Source: Leucosporidium creatinivorum (Eukaryota > Basidiomycota > Microbotryomycetes > Leucosporidiales > Leucosporidiaceae). Taken from it: a stretch of 64,000 nt of DNA. Both the position numbers and the translations under genes were made by a program. The notes under the pieces are model-generated. The model was not told the DNA's origin and made no database searches. It was given only the letters and a program-made list of their open reading frames with translations. This document shows, in pieces, positions 33,422 to 44,318 of the stretch (positions are counted from its first letter, which is position 1; every line of letters begins with the position of its first letter). The stretch spans positions 620,001-684,000 of the forward strand of contig BCKL01000006.1 in assembly GCA_001600635.1 (NCBI GenBank), in the 5' to 3' direction.

Positions 33422-36076
33422 TTACGACAAGATCCCAGCAAAGCTGTCCGCCGGCAACGACTGGTTCCAGCTGCGAAGGGGAATTCGACCGAGGGTCAGC
33501 CGAACGGTCCAACGACTCGACGATGCTACTGGCCAGCAGTGCTCAGTGCTCACCTCCAGAAATCCGAGCTGTCGATAACGCTCGAGATGGCCAGCTCAAG
33601 GTCGGGGTCAAAGTCGTCTTGAGGGGTCATGGCCACCGCCGAGCCGACTGAGGAGGGGAGCGCCGAGGATCAGCCTTCGCCTCTTCGCAAGACGGAGCCA
33701 CGCATCAAAACTCACCCATAGGATCCTTGGCAATGGGAGGAGGGAGCGCCTGGACAGGACTGTTGGCCCCAAACGGAGCAGGCGCCATCTGTCCCTCGAG
33801 ATGACTGAGCGCTCCCGCGACGGCGAGGTGGTAGTTCTGCCTCGGCGCGCCAGCCAGCAGCCTCGACGAGTTGCGGACGGCACTCAGAGTAGCGTTGATG
33901 TCCTCGACGGCGTCGGGGAGGAGCTTGATCATCTTGAGGAGGAAGAGGGCCGCCGACTGCGCAGAGGGAGAGGTCAGTAAGGGAGACTGAACTTGCGCAA
34001 CCTGAGAGGAGACGTACCGAGCTTGAGATGAGGGTGAACTCGGTCGCATGAGCCATGCGATCGGCTCCATAGGTGACTACAACTCCCTGGATCTCTAGAG
34101 CGGCCCGAACGGCGGTCCTGCGAGGCGGAGATGATCAGCGAGGGTCTCAAACAGGAAGTAGCTGGTCGACTCACTTGATGACAGGAATCTGAGCCGACTG
34201 CACATCCGCCTGCGAGGTAATGTCGCGCAAGCCGAGCGTGTTGATGTCTGACGAGAAGGAGGAAAAGGTCAGACATGGCTTAGCCCGAGATTGACTGCGG
34301 AGACATACAGAAGCGGCCAACATGCAATTGCATAGCAAAAGAAGACGTCATGTAGCTTCCCGTCGACTCCTCCTGCAGGCCTGTCAAGCCAAACCGGGAA
34401 GGGTCAGCTCGAGCGCCGCAGTCGAGGAGAGCGACAGGCTTACGAGCCCATTCGGCCCAAGTCTTCATCCAAAAGTCGAGGTGCTCGTCTGCGCGCTGAA
34501 CAATCTTGACCGTCTCTGCAATAGAGTGCTGCTGCGTCTTGACGAATGACTCTTGCACTCCTCCTGCGAGTGAGTGAGGACGAGGTCAGCGAGGCCGAGG
34601 GGGAGAGACGAGTGAGTGGGACGTACCCAGGATGGTGACGAGCTCGCACTGAGCTACCATGCGAGCATCGACAGGACGAAGAGCGCCAAACTTGAGTAGC
34701 GAACGAGCCGAGGTGATGGAGAAGTCGATCGTGACCATCGAGCGGCGACCAGTAGCGACGCTGAGCCTGCGAGGAGGTGCGATATAGGGTCAGAAATCGG
34801 TCCAAGCCCACGAATGAAGCTACCCACCAAAGATCCTGAGCATAGAGCGCGAGCCATGTCCGCACGCTCGGCATCAGATCGTCGAACGCCTTGGTCGCCT
34901 CGTTCTGCGGCTTGTTGATGGACGACAGCAGCTTCTCCAGAGTCCTCGGCAGCTCCAACTGCGCCGCCAAGGTCAACGAATGGCCCGGAGGAGCGCCCCG
35001 CGCGAGCCAAGCGTTGAAGAGCACCGTGCCCTTGAGGTCGTCGAGCGTCGGCAGTGTTTCCGAGTAGAGCGTGTTGCGCATGTGCTGGAGAGCTTGCTGC
35101 TCGCAGTATTGCGTAAAGTTGGCGCTGGAGTGGAAGCGGGAGGTGATGGCGAGGATGCAGAAGAGGAGGAGAGGCGACCGGATTCGGAGGAGGGGGTAGG
35201 TGTCGGTTACGGGGTCGATGTAGGGCGCCCAGGGAGCCATCGAGGTCCAGAAGCTGTGGTATCGAAGTGGAGCGTCAATTGAGTGCCGTTGAATCGAGCT
35301 CAGAGAGCGACTCACGTGTCGAAAGCAGCTCGACCGAGCTCGTCAATGGCAGGGTCGTCCAGCGAGATATGCGACAGCTCCGGCTCGTGGCCAAAGAGCC
35401 CAGGAGTAGCCATAGGAGTGGTCTGCATCGACCCCATCGCCCCAGCGGGGTCCATGACGCGGAAGCGCGCCGAATGCTCGGAGGTCGTCCTCTTGAGCTG
35501 AGTGAGCTCCTGCTCGAGGACCTGCAGTCTACGCTCCATCGAGAAGGGCGAACCAGGTCGTCTATAGAGTAATGGATGATCAGCGATCTCCTCTTGCACT
35601 GAACGAGGTGCAGCGAACTCACACTGGCAGTCCATCTGGTCCCGCTCCTCCCAAGTTCTTCGTTCCCAGCTCCGAAGCGGGCACTCCCTCGAATACACAG
35701 TCCACACATGACTCCCGACACCTCCTGCACGGCCAAAGCTCGGGTCCATCGCAACGAGCTGCAGAAGGGAGGATCGACGACCGTCAGCTGGCTTCGGACG
35801 CCGGGAGAACAAGGTATAAGGCTCACCTTTGGACTTCCTGCAGTAAGCGCATGCTCTAGCGCTACGCCTGATGGGGACTGGCCGCTCGCCTGTGTGGTTG
35901 AAGGGAGCTGAGAATCAGCTTAGTCGCTCAAGTGTTTGCTCTAGCTCGCCCTTCTTGAGCATGAGCAGCAGGGTCTTGCGCGAGAGAGGGCAGCACGCAC
36001 GGTAGGTGGGTACGTAAGGAGCTGCTGCTGCAGTAGCAGAGCTGGTCGAGGTAGAGCTGGAGGCAGCTGCTGGCAT
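33422..36076 (-). CDS. Zn2Cys6 fungal transcription factor
   Basis: Exon 1 (ATG at 36076) encodes MPAAASSSTSTSSATAAAAPYVPTY, then splices in phase to RERPVPIRRSARACAYCRKSK and, across a second intron, to ARCDGPELWPCRRCRESCVDC. Together they form the binuclear cluster CX2CX6CX7CX2CX6C. A following heptad-like segment (MERRLQVLEQELTQLK) is the usual dimer helix. The middle region (FHSSANFTQYCEQQALQHMRN, TVLFNAWLARGAPPG, DLMPSVRTWLALYAQDLW, LSVATGRRSMV) matches the fungal-specific factor domain. The acidic C-terminus TPQDDFDPDLELAISSVIDSSDFW fits an activation region; the last exon encodes WNQSLPADSFAGILS. Nuclear regulator; targets unknown. Confidence 0.9.
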
Positions 36077-36495
36077 TGAGAAGCGGGCGAGGCGCGCACG
36101 AGCTAGCTGTCGGAGGGGTGGGTCGTGTAAGGAGGTGATGGGGTGCTCTGTGAGCTTTTGAAGCAGTCTGCAGTCGGACAAGCGAGTCGAGTCGAATTGA
36201 CGAAAGGTGCAAGAAGCAGTTTCTCGGCTTGCCTTCCTCTTTCGCGTGTTGAGAGGTCACGGGTCGCTGTGTGAGACTCGGAAAAGTTCGTCTCATCATC
36301 TCAAAAGTGAAAGAGCTGTATCGGCTTGTATGACTGCAGCCTCCTTCCCTTTGCTCTCTCGGCGAGGACGGCGAAGCGACTCGGATTGGTAGGCGAGAAC
36401 GAAGACCGAGGTTGCTGGGGTATTCGGAGGAGGACTAGGTTACGACAGGAATAAGTGAAAGTGGGTATCGTCGACTGGGTCATGCTCCTCGCTCG
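36077..36495. other. Intergenic region upstream of the Zn2Cys6 gene
   Basis: Contains the promoter of the Zn2Cys6 gene and the 3' UTR of ERF4, both on minus. No other feature seen. Confidence 0.45.
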
Positions 36496-37720
36496 CTAGT
36501 AGTACTCAATCTCCAGCTGCAGAACGGCGAGAGGAGGAAGCCGAGCGAGAGAGGTCAGCGCGGGGCTCCCTTCCAATAGCGGAAAGGAGGAGATGAAAGC
36601 TTACGAAAAGGAAAGCGTTCCGTCTTGGTGAAAGCAGGTTCAGTCCTGCAGGGTTGTAGACTTCTCGGTTGGCGCGCTCCATGATTCGGTCGAACTTGGC
36701 CATTTCCTACGAAAGTTCGCCGCAAGGTCAGGGAGCTCGGTGAGAGGCGAGAAGTCGAAGGCGCACCCGTTCGTAATGACTGCCGAGTATGTGCGGGCTG
36801 ATATAGAGCGTCAAGATGGCGCAGCAGTTGTCGAAGCAGGACTTGTAGGGGTCGTGCGCCGAGGCGAGGACGGTGTTGAGCTCGTTGAGGGTGTTCTGGA
36901 AGTCGGTAGGCGATATCTATCATGGTGAGGGAGTGGGAAGCACTGTTAGCGTTTTCGTATCTCAAGCTCGGTTTACAACGATGCTCCCACTCACCCTGCC
37001 TTCCAGCTCCCAAATCCACCCGCTCCAAAACTGGCACAGCTCTCCTCCACTGTAGTCCCGCTCCACCCTGATAACTTCCCGTGGCTTATGCTTGCCAATC
37101 ACTCCCACCGGTGCCGTCCCGTACACGCTCTCGGGCGCGACCGAGCTTCTTCGCGAATGGATGCTCGGCCGAGAGCTCAAGCCGGGGTGGAAGGCTGCTG
37201 GATCCATGTGGTCGCGAGGGGTAGCTGGAAGGGGGGAGCGTGCAGCTGCGGACATGCTGCTCGGCGTGTGGGCTGAGGTGTAGTAGGCGGGATTTGGGCT
37301 GGACGAGGAGGGTGCAGCGACTGGAGCGGGAGAGGAGGCGCCGCCAGTCGAGCGTGGTTGCGGTGGGAACGAGTGAAGATATGCCGAAGATGTGGAGGTT
37401 GGTGAGGCTGGTACGCCAGTGCTGGATCCTACAGAGCTCTGGCGCGCGAGACCGGCAGCTCCAGCTCCCCCATGGTGAGCACCGTCGGCCAACGTCTCTT
37501 GGCCTTCTCCGGGTTGTCCGCTAGCAGAAGTAGCCTCGTCGTGACCGTCGAGTGATGGAGCTGGTTTGCGGCGGATCGACTGCACTCGTGGCGAGCTTGG
37601 AGGAGAGCGCGAGGCGAATGAGCTGCTGTCGGCTGCTCGTGGAGTCGAGTGCGCCGAGTTGGAGGCCGTGAGAGGAGAAGAGTGAGCTGTTGAGCTGTTT
37701 GGTGCTGCTGGCTCCGCCAT
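36496..37720 (-). CDS. ERF4: ERF4/Golgin-A7-type partner of a Ras palmitoyltransferase
   Basis: The first exon starts MAEPAAPNSSTAHSS and is a ~230-residue low-complexity Ser/Pro/Ala region. The conserved ERF4 domain follows: REVIRVERDYSGGELCQFWSGWIWELEGR, then ISPTDFQNTLNELNTVLASAHDPYKSCFDNCCAILTLYISP, EMAKFDRIMERANREVYNPAGLNLLSPRRNAFLF and a tiny last exon LEIEYY. ERF4 pairs with the DHHC enzyme ERF2 at the ER/Golgi to palmitoylate Ras-like proteins. The leader is spliced: an acceptor (CTCCTACAG) lies about 90 nt before the ATG. Divergent from the NOPCHAP1-like gene with ~264 bp between ATGs. Confidence 0.9.
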
Positions 37721-37984
37721 TGAGGTGCAGGTCGCTGATCTCTGAGGTGAGTTGGCTGAACACGGGCGAGCACGAGCCTCCAAAGGTCGAATTGACCGGG
37801 GAGAAGCTGTAGGAGGGTAGCAGAGGGTCAGCTTTACTCCGTTTGTACTTTACGAGCTAGCAAGAGCTTCACCTACAGCTTTCAAAGAATCAGCGCCGAC
37901 ACGAGCGGAGCCAACTGCGCTTGGATTTCGCTCCTCTTGCTCTTCCCCTCGCTTTCCCAACTCAACATCGCCGGCAAGCAAACG

Positions 37985-38428
37985 ATGGCTTCCTCCGAAT
38001 CCTCTCCTCCTCCTATAGCCGGTCGCCCTACAGAAACTCTCGAAGTGCCCACCCTGCCCGACTCTCGCTTCGTTTTGCCCCCTCCTCCCTCCGACCTCAT
38101 GAACCGCCTGCAGGCTTTCCTCCCGCAAATGAAGGCTGCCAACGATGCGCTCGCCGAGAGGATCGAAACGGAAGGAGAGGCCGAGCAGGAGGAGGGCGTC
38201 GAGCTGCAATTTGTCGACAGCAGCGACGAGAGCAGCTCCGACGACAGCGACAGCTCGGACGACGAGGAGGAGGAGAAGCAGGAGCAGGCAACTGGAGAGG
38301 ACAAGGAAGGCGAGACGATGGCCCGTCTGCTCGACATCTCGGCAAGGCCAAAGGTTGTCAAGAAGAAGTTGGTCGAGGAGGAGCAGGATGCAAAGAAGGA
38401 CGGAGCGGGGATTGTGGAGATGGAGTGA
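37985..38428 (+). CDS. NOPCHAP1-like (DUF4598) box C/D snoRNP assembly factor
   Basis: A single 147-residue frame starting MASSESSPPPIAGRPTE. The segment SDLMNRLQAFLPQMKAANDAL matches the core of human NOPCHAP1 (C12orf45), which links NOP58 to the R2TP chaperone during box C/D snoRNP assembly. A long acidic Ser/Glu stretch (DSSDESSSDDSDSSDDEEEE) and a basic end (RPKVVKKKLVEEEQ) follow, closing VEME before the stop. Small size and acidic middle agree with the family. The stop overlaps a possible splice donor (ATGGA|GTGAGG), so an extra 3' exon cannot be ruled out. Confidence 0.7.
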   Translation: MASSESSPPPIAGRPTETLEVPTLPDSRFVLPPPPSDLMNRLQAFLPQMKAANDALAERIETEGEAEQEEGVELQFVDSSDESSSDDSDSSDDEEEEKQEQATGEDKEGETMARLLDISARPKVVKKKLVEEEQDAKKDGAGIVEME

Positions 38429-39158
38429 GGTCGAAAAGGTGCAGACGAGTTGAGCTTTGCTCCTGGTCATCCGGACGGCTCCCAGGAGCCTCCTTCCTTC
38501 GATTTTGGCGCTGCTCGGCGCAGGTGAGCTCGACTTTCGCTCGTCGTCTCGCGCCTACTGACCAGCTCTGCTCCCTCGCAGAAGCTACAACAATACGCCA
38601 AGGGTTTAGCTGTCTCGTTGGCGCAGCGGTCTCTGTGCTGAGTGCCTTTTGCTCCAGGTGCGCCGACGTCTCCCCCTCCCGCAGACAAGCTCGCTGACCT
38701 CTCGAGTTGCTGCAGCGGTTCTCCTCCATAGCTCGACACTTATAGTGGCGTCGGTGGTAGCTGATGCACTCAGCGTCGTCGTCAACTCGCCGCACGAAGT
38801 CTGGCGAGACATGTCCTTCGCCGCGCTGCTCTTCCTGCCCCCTCTGTGCTCCGCTTGCGACGCCACGACGAGCTCTCGATGAATGCTGAGGAAGACACAG
38901 GATGATCTCTTTATCTCTCCCTGGCCTGCTCGCCCCGCTCTCCGGGCCGAGATCCTGAGCCGAGCTGGAAAGCGCTCTTTCGCCGCTTCAACTCGTACAG
39001 AGACGCACTGGACTTGACAGATACCGACTTGCCCATTTTGCCCATTAGATTACATTGATCTCGATGCCCGCTGCCAATCGCTGCGCCTCTCGTTTGTTCG
39101 CCCGCCGAACCCTCGGCGTTGCGCGCCCCTCAGCCCCCGCCCTCCCTTCCGACACTCC
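38429..39158 (+). other. Region with plus-strand intron-like signals after the NOPCHAP1-like gene
   Basis: Two intron-like units are visible on the plus strand: GCGCAG|GTGAGC ... CTACTGACC ... CTCGCAG (~38524-38580) and CTCCAG|GTGCGC ... GCTGACC ... GCTGCAG (~38657-38716). No single ATG-led frame joins them. One option is extra 3' exons of the NOPCHAP1-like gene; a frame running through SLLPSILALLG and FSCLVGAAVSVLSAFCS is then open to a stop near 38732. The other is a spliced 3' UTR or a separate small transcript. The rest, to 39158, shows nothing. Confidence 0.35.
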
Positions 39159-42129
39159 TTACGCGGACTCGTGGTGCTCAATCTGGAGGTCCTTGGCCGT
39201 GATCTTGTCCTCTCCAGCAGCGACGGCGAGCTCCTTGACGACGGTCCTCTGCCCCTTGGGCTGGTCGAGGAGGAGGGCACACTCCTCGGCGGTGTAGCCC
39301 TTGGTCTCAATGAAGTTGAAGTAGATGATGGCGAGGTAGACGGCGATGACTACGATGTAGACGAGGTAGCTGGGAGAAGGAGGAGTAGGGGCGGAAGAGA
39401 GAACGGGACGGCGAGGTTAGCTCAAGTCTGTAACGGCTTCGGAGGCTACGGAGCTGTCAAAGTGTGAGGGGGTGAAGACCTTACTATTTCCACGCGAGCT
39501 TCTCGAGGGCGACAGGATTTATGTACTGCGTTACGAGTTAAATCATCAGTACTAGCCCAGTTCGAAAGCTCGGCTTCGCCGAGCTCCGGCGAAGGAACGG
39601 CTCAAGGTGGGATGGACTCACTTGGTTGAAGGCAAGCGCAACGTTCTGAGTACCAGTAAATAGCGACATTCCCTTGGCGCGAATGCTGTGCAGTAAGACG
39701 GCAACGTCATCTCAACAATGAACGGGCGAAGAAGGGCCGAAATCGAGCCAGTGAGCTAAAAGCAGTTCACTCACCCGTAGGGAAGAACCTCAAGTGTGTA
39801 GGAGTAGGATAGAGGCTATAGGTTGTACTTGGTTAGCTGAAAGAACGTAGCCGCACCGCTACAGCGCCCTACAGTCCAGGCGATGCTGCGAAGGCGAAAC
39901 CTGATCAGCAACGACCTTCAGGACGAGGCAAGATTGAGAAAGCTTACTCGTAGAAAGCGTAAGCCAGGAAGAGAGAAAAGATCACTCCGCCCCCCATAGA
40001 CTTGTCCTGCGTCTTGAGGAACTCGGCGGAGAGGGCCGTGAGGATAATGAAGGCGACGAGGAGACCGGCCGTGGAGGTGAGCCACAGGGGACGACGACCA
40101 GCCCGGTTGACCAGGACGGCACCGAGCATTGCCATGAACCAGTCTGTGGACACAACGGTCAGCAGAGCACTTCCGAGCGCGCGCCGAGATCGACGAAGTA
40201 GACGAACTGAAGACTGCGAGTGGACAAAGGTCAGCTCGCGCATCACAAAGCAGCCTTGATACCCTACTCACCAGCGAGACCACCGTTGAGACCCGCAATC
40301 TGTACAGGGTCCGCGATGCCCACGCTGCGAAGGACGGGAGCTGCAAGCCGGAGAATGTGAAGTCAGCGCACTGTGGAGCGGCTTGTGAGAAGTGGCTGAG
40401 CCAGTAGCGCGTACCGAGGTAGTAGGAGATGATTCCGATACCATTCCTGTAGGCAAGCAGAGTAGAAGGTGAGCCTTGTTTCTTGAAACCGCTCGCGCCG
40501 AGATTGCATCGGCGAAGGTCAAGCATCACTCACCACTGACTGCCTGTACCGACAGTGAAGATGACCAGCATGCGACGACGGTTTCCAGGCGTACTGAAGA
40601 GACGGCGCCACGAGGTGTCGCCAGTCTCCCTCTCGAGCCTTAAGCGAAGGAGGTCAGCTCGGCGATGTTCAAGAGGTGCAAAGCCTCATGAAGGCAACTC
40701 ACTTGATGGCTCCGACGATCTCTGCGACTTCATTGAGTACGAGCTCATCATCCATCTTGCCGTTCGCGTGCAGGTCGGCAAGGATAGCATGCGCCTTCTC
40801 AGTTTCACCGCGAGCGATGAGGTAGCCTGTTGAGGTGCACCATAGAAGGGTCAGCTTCCGATCCCATGCAGAAATGTACCGATCGGCCGCATGACCCTGT
40901 CCTTGCGAGATGGGCCGCCTAGCTCGGACGGTCTCCAAGCTCCCACGGCCGAGGGGAGTGGTTCACTCACGAGGGCTTTCGGGCACGACAAAGAGGCAAG
41001 TCAGGATCATGATGACGGGTCCAAGAGCCTGCAGGAGTACTGGAAGACGCCATGACCAGCTGCTCGAGGTCCACTGCAGAGTCGGGAGGGTCAGTGAGCG
41101 TCGAGGGGTTGTCTCGAGAGCCGACTCACGTAGACGCAGCCGAATGTACTCCACGCACTGACGATAGCGCCGGTATAAAACGTACACAAGTACAGGGCCG
41201 CTGTGATTCTGTGTTAGGAGGGTCCTGTGAGCCTCAGGGACCTTCAGGAAGCCGAGAACGAGCCTCGGCAACCGTCGCCGAGGCGGAACAGCGACCAAAC
41301 AAGCTGGAGCTCACCCTCGAAGACGTGGATGGGCGAGCTCGTTGAGGAGACATACACATCCAACCTGTAGCGCAGTTTAGTCAGCTCACAGTCTCTGGAG
41401 ACCTACAGGAGGAAGCTGGCCGCCTTCGGGCGGCGAGCTCGGAGCAGCCCAACTCACGTTGGCGAATCCAGTGCTCAAGCCGATGACAACACGACCCCCG
41501 ATGAACATTCCAAGGCCGTTTGATGCGGTCATGATGGCGGCGCCGGCGATCTGTGGGAGCAACGCGAGGTCAGACTTGGCTCGAACTGAAGGTCGGCAAG
41601 GATGGCTTACCATGAAGACGGATCCGCCAATGATGGTGAGCTTGCGCCCAAACCTGTCACAAGCCCATGAGACAAAGGGAGTGATGGCAATGCCCGAGAG
41701 GTACTGAGAGGCGCCAGTGATGCCGAGGAGGCTGCCTGAGGGCGAGCCGAAGTAGGCGTTCCACGTCGGCATCGCCTGCAGACCGTTGAGGAGGGAGCCA
41801 TCTACAAAAGCGTTGAGAGATACACAGTCAGCTCTGTGGAACCTGTAGCAAGCAAGGCGATGTCGGACGTAGAGAGCGAGCACGAGCCCACTGGCATCTC
41901 TGCCCCGAGAGCAAGTCGAGCGAGCAACCCGAGAGATACCGGAGGCTGCTGCCTTAAGCAGAGTACCACAAGAGAGTATTGACTTACCATATCCTCCACT
42001 GAAGATGCCGAAGAAGAGAAGCACGCAGTAGAGGGTGCAGCGACGGAGCCCAGGATCCTTCCACCATGAGGAGTGAGTGTTGTTGGCCCAGTCGGCGTAG
42101 GTGGCTTTCGCCGGGATATCGGATGGCAT
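39159..42129 (-). CDS. MFS sugar porter (lactose/hexose transporter-like)
   Basis: Start MPSDIPAKATYADWANN; ends ITAKDLQIEHHESA. Sugar-porter signatures in order are GYDGSLLNGLQAMPTW, RFGRKLTIIGG, GRVVIGLSTGFANVG, ELAHPRLRGIITALY, VPESPRYLIARGETEKAHAIL, GNRRRMLVIFTVGTGSQWNGIGIISYYLAPVL, NRAGRRPLWL, DIAWTVLPLSYSYTLEVLPYGIRAKGMSLF and FNFIETKGYTAEE. Twelve spans expected in the plasma membrane. The order resembles LAC12-type porters, but the sugar is not known. About ten short introns. Two parts of this gene, the last exon with the preceding intron and an internal exon-intron block, recur downstream as near-identical displaced copies. Confidence 0.92.
39567..39585. repeat. Short perfect inverted repeat in a sugar-porter intron
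   Basis: AGCTCGGC and GCCGAGCT flank a 3-nt loop, giving an 8-bp GC-rich stem within an intron. The GCCGAGC/GCTCGGC word is common in introns and spacers across the window. Confidence 0.5.
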
Positions 42130-43068
42130 GGTAGATGCAAGGAGCGGTTCGGGCTCTCGGTCGGTGCGAAGAGCGAGCGAAGGGAGAAGGGATGGGAGGA
42201 CGAGGGAGAAGCGAGATCGGCCGAGGTGCTGCTACTGGGCAAGGTAGGGGTGTGGAGAAAGCTTAAGAGATAGTGTGGAGCGCAGGCTAGAGTGTGGAGA
42301 TTCCGATGGAGAGTGGTTGGAGAACCAGAGAACGATGAGAGAGCTGGCAAAGGCTGCCAGGTTGCTCCTTCACAGTCCACCTCGGTAAGTGGGCCTCCAT
42401 GCGGGGCCAGTCCCGCGCCCAGCTCCACAAAGACTCGGGTTTGCCGTTGCCCGAAGAGCTTTGCCTCGGCGAAGCGTGGGGGAGCAGCAGAGATGGGAAG
42501 CCCAAGAAGGGTTGAGGCTGAAGGACGCCAAGCAGGGAGGTGTAGGTCAGTCTCCAGTCGATACAACGTATCAGGGAGCTCCGTACAGCTGCCGGGGGCT
42601 CCTTAGAGCTCGCTGAGCCTCATCGTCGTCGCCAACTTGGCGTGGTTCCTCGCTTGCTCGTTTTACCCTTCGATCGCCAGTCATTTTAGCGCGTTCTGTA
42701 GCTCTTTATCGATTCGCTGCGCCGTACAGACGGATCAGCATTTCCCGAGTTCAGCCGCTCGGGCCACGGGTACGTAGCAAGTGAAGTGGCTCCTTTGTCG
42801 CCGATATGTCCCCGAGCTCGGATCGCGAAGCTGTAGCTGAGTAGGTCTAAGGCAGAGGGTTCATCAGAGGAAGTCGGAAAGCACATGAGTGTTTCTCAAC
42901 GCTGGAGAAGGCCTGGATACACCAGTTTTGCCGGCCGGCGCTGAGCTCGGCGATAATCTCACTCTCGGCGCCGTGGCCTCGAGCAAGCAGCACATGTCTC
43001 TGAGCAGATGACCCACAGAGGAGAATTTTCGTGTAATACAGCAATGCTCTCCGGAACGCCTCTCCCTG
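42130..43068. other. Intergenic region upstream of the sugar porter
   Basis: About 940 bp holding the sugar-porter promoter. The first ~300 bp upstream are purine-rich on the plus strand. No gene or recognised repeat; it ends where the displaced porter copy begins. Confidence 0.5.
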
Positions 43069-43391
43069 CCAGCAGCGACGGCGAGCTCCTTGACGACGGT
43101 CCTCTGCCCCTTGGGCTGGTCGAGGAGGAGGGCACACTCCTCGGCGGTGTAGCCCTTGGTCTCGATGAAGTTGAAGTAGATGGTGGCGAGGTAGACGGCG
43201 ATGACTACGATGTAGACGAGGTAGCTGGGAGAAGGAGGAGTAGGGGCGGAAGAGAGAACGGGACGGCGAGGTTAGCTCAAGTCTGTAACGGCTTCGGAGG
43301 CTACGGAGCTGTCAAAGTGTGAGGGGGTGAAGACCTTACTATTTCCACGCGAGCTTCTCGAGGCGACAAGATTTATGACTGCGTTACGAGT
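43069..43391 (-). pseudogene. Displaced copy of the 3' end of the sugar-porter gene (fragment A')
   Basis: Matches 39214-39538 along its whole length in the same orientation. By eye there are about three substitutions and two single-base gaps over ~325 bp, so ~98% identity. The copy includes exon sequence (TAEECALLLDQPKGQRT, in minus-strand sense) and the adjoining intron, so it was made from DNA and not from spliced mRNA. One change is silent and one swaps Ile for Thr. It begins inside the last exon, lacks the stop codon region and is not a gene by itself. Confidence 0.9.
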
Positions 43392-44318
43392 GAAAGAGAA
43401 GGTGCTGCCGAGCAAGGCTCGGGCCAAGCTGGATTCACGACTTGCCGGCCATTCTACAAACCTCCCCATGGATCTTAAGGCTACAGGAGTCTTATACAGT
43501 GCGAAAAGGACTCCCTCGAAGGCTCCGCATACGCGCCAATGGCTTGCGGTAACGACCGACAATGGGGAACTTTCAACTCCGAGGTCCTCTGCCTCCTCAG
43601 CTTTGCGCTTCTTGCTGGACCGCGATCATTGCCAGACGAAGCTGTGCTGTGCGGTACTAAGACCTACTCAAGGCATTTCAAGTCGCGCCGGAAACCTTCG
43701 AAAGCAGGTTCGACGGGCGGGCAACATGCGCCGCCCTTCCGCCGAGCTTCACGGGAGCCGCTGAGGTCTCGTCGCCGGGCAAATAAAACAGCATCAAGGC
43801 CTCTACTATGCTACAGAGGTATCCGAACGGGCTCACAACGCGACGAGGAGACCCAGTCGCTGATATGTCGAGGCTGCAGCCGTCTCGCAGCGCTTGCTCC
43901 CGCGCTTCATCTCGTTTTCGCAATTGTTCTCCGCCAGCCCGCCAGCCGCGGTCGCTAGCTCAGCAGTACAGCAAGCGTCCTGCAGACCCTGGCTATCTTC
44001 TCCTAGACTTTCGGAGCAGGACTGAGCGCTGAGAGCGTGTTGCCTGGACGGACAGGTGAGCTGCTCTTCCCACAGCGATTGACTGCGAGACGCGGCCACA
44101 GGGCTAGCATATACACCTACACAAGCGCTGGCATGCGCTTGCTGATCGCAAGTAGCCTTGTAGCTATAGAAAACGCGCTTCGAGATGGACCAGGGACGCG
44201 CTCAGCCGGGAGCAGCAGCTGTTCTGAAGCAGGAGGACGAGAGCTGACCTCTGTTTTATCATCCTCAGCGCTCTTGATTGACCCGTACCTCCCAAACTGA
44301 GCCCAAGCCGCCCTCAGG
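43392..44318. other. Region between fragment A' and the ARP10-like gene
   Basis: No similarity to the sugar-porter gene interior and no recognised coding sequence. The last part holds the promoter and leader of the ARP10-like gene: a GAGCTGACC branch site and a CCTCAG acceptor near 44271 point to a spliced 5' leader. Confidence 0.5.
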
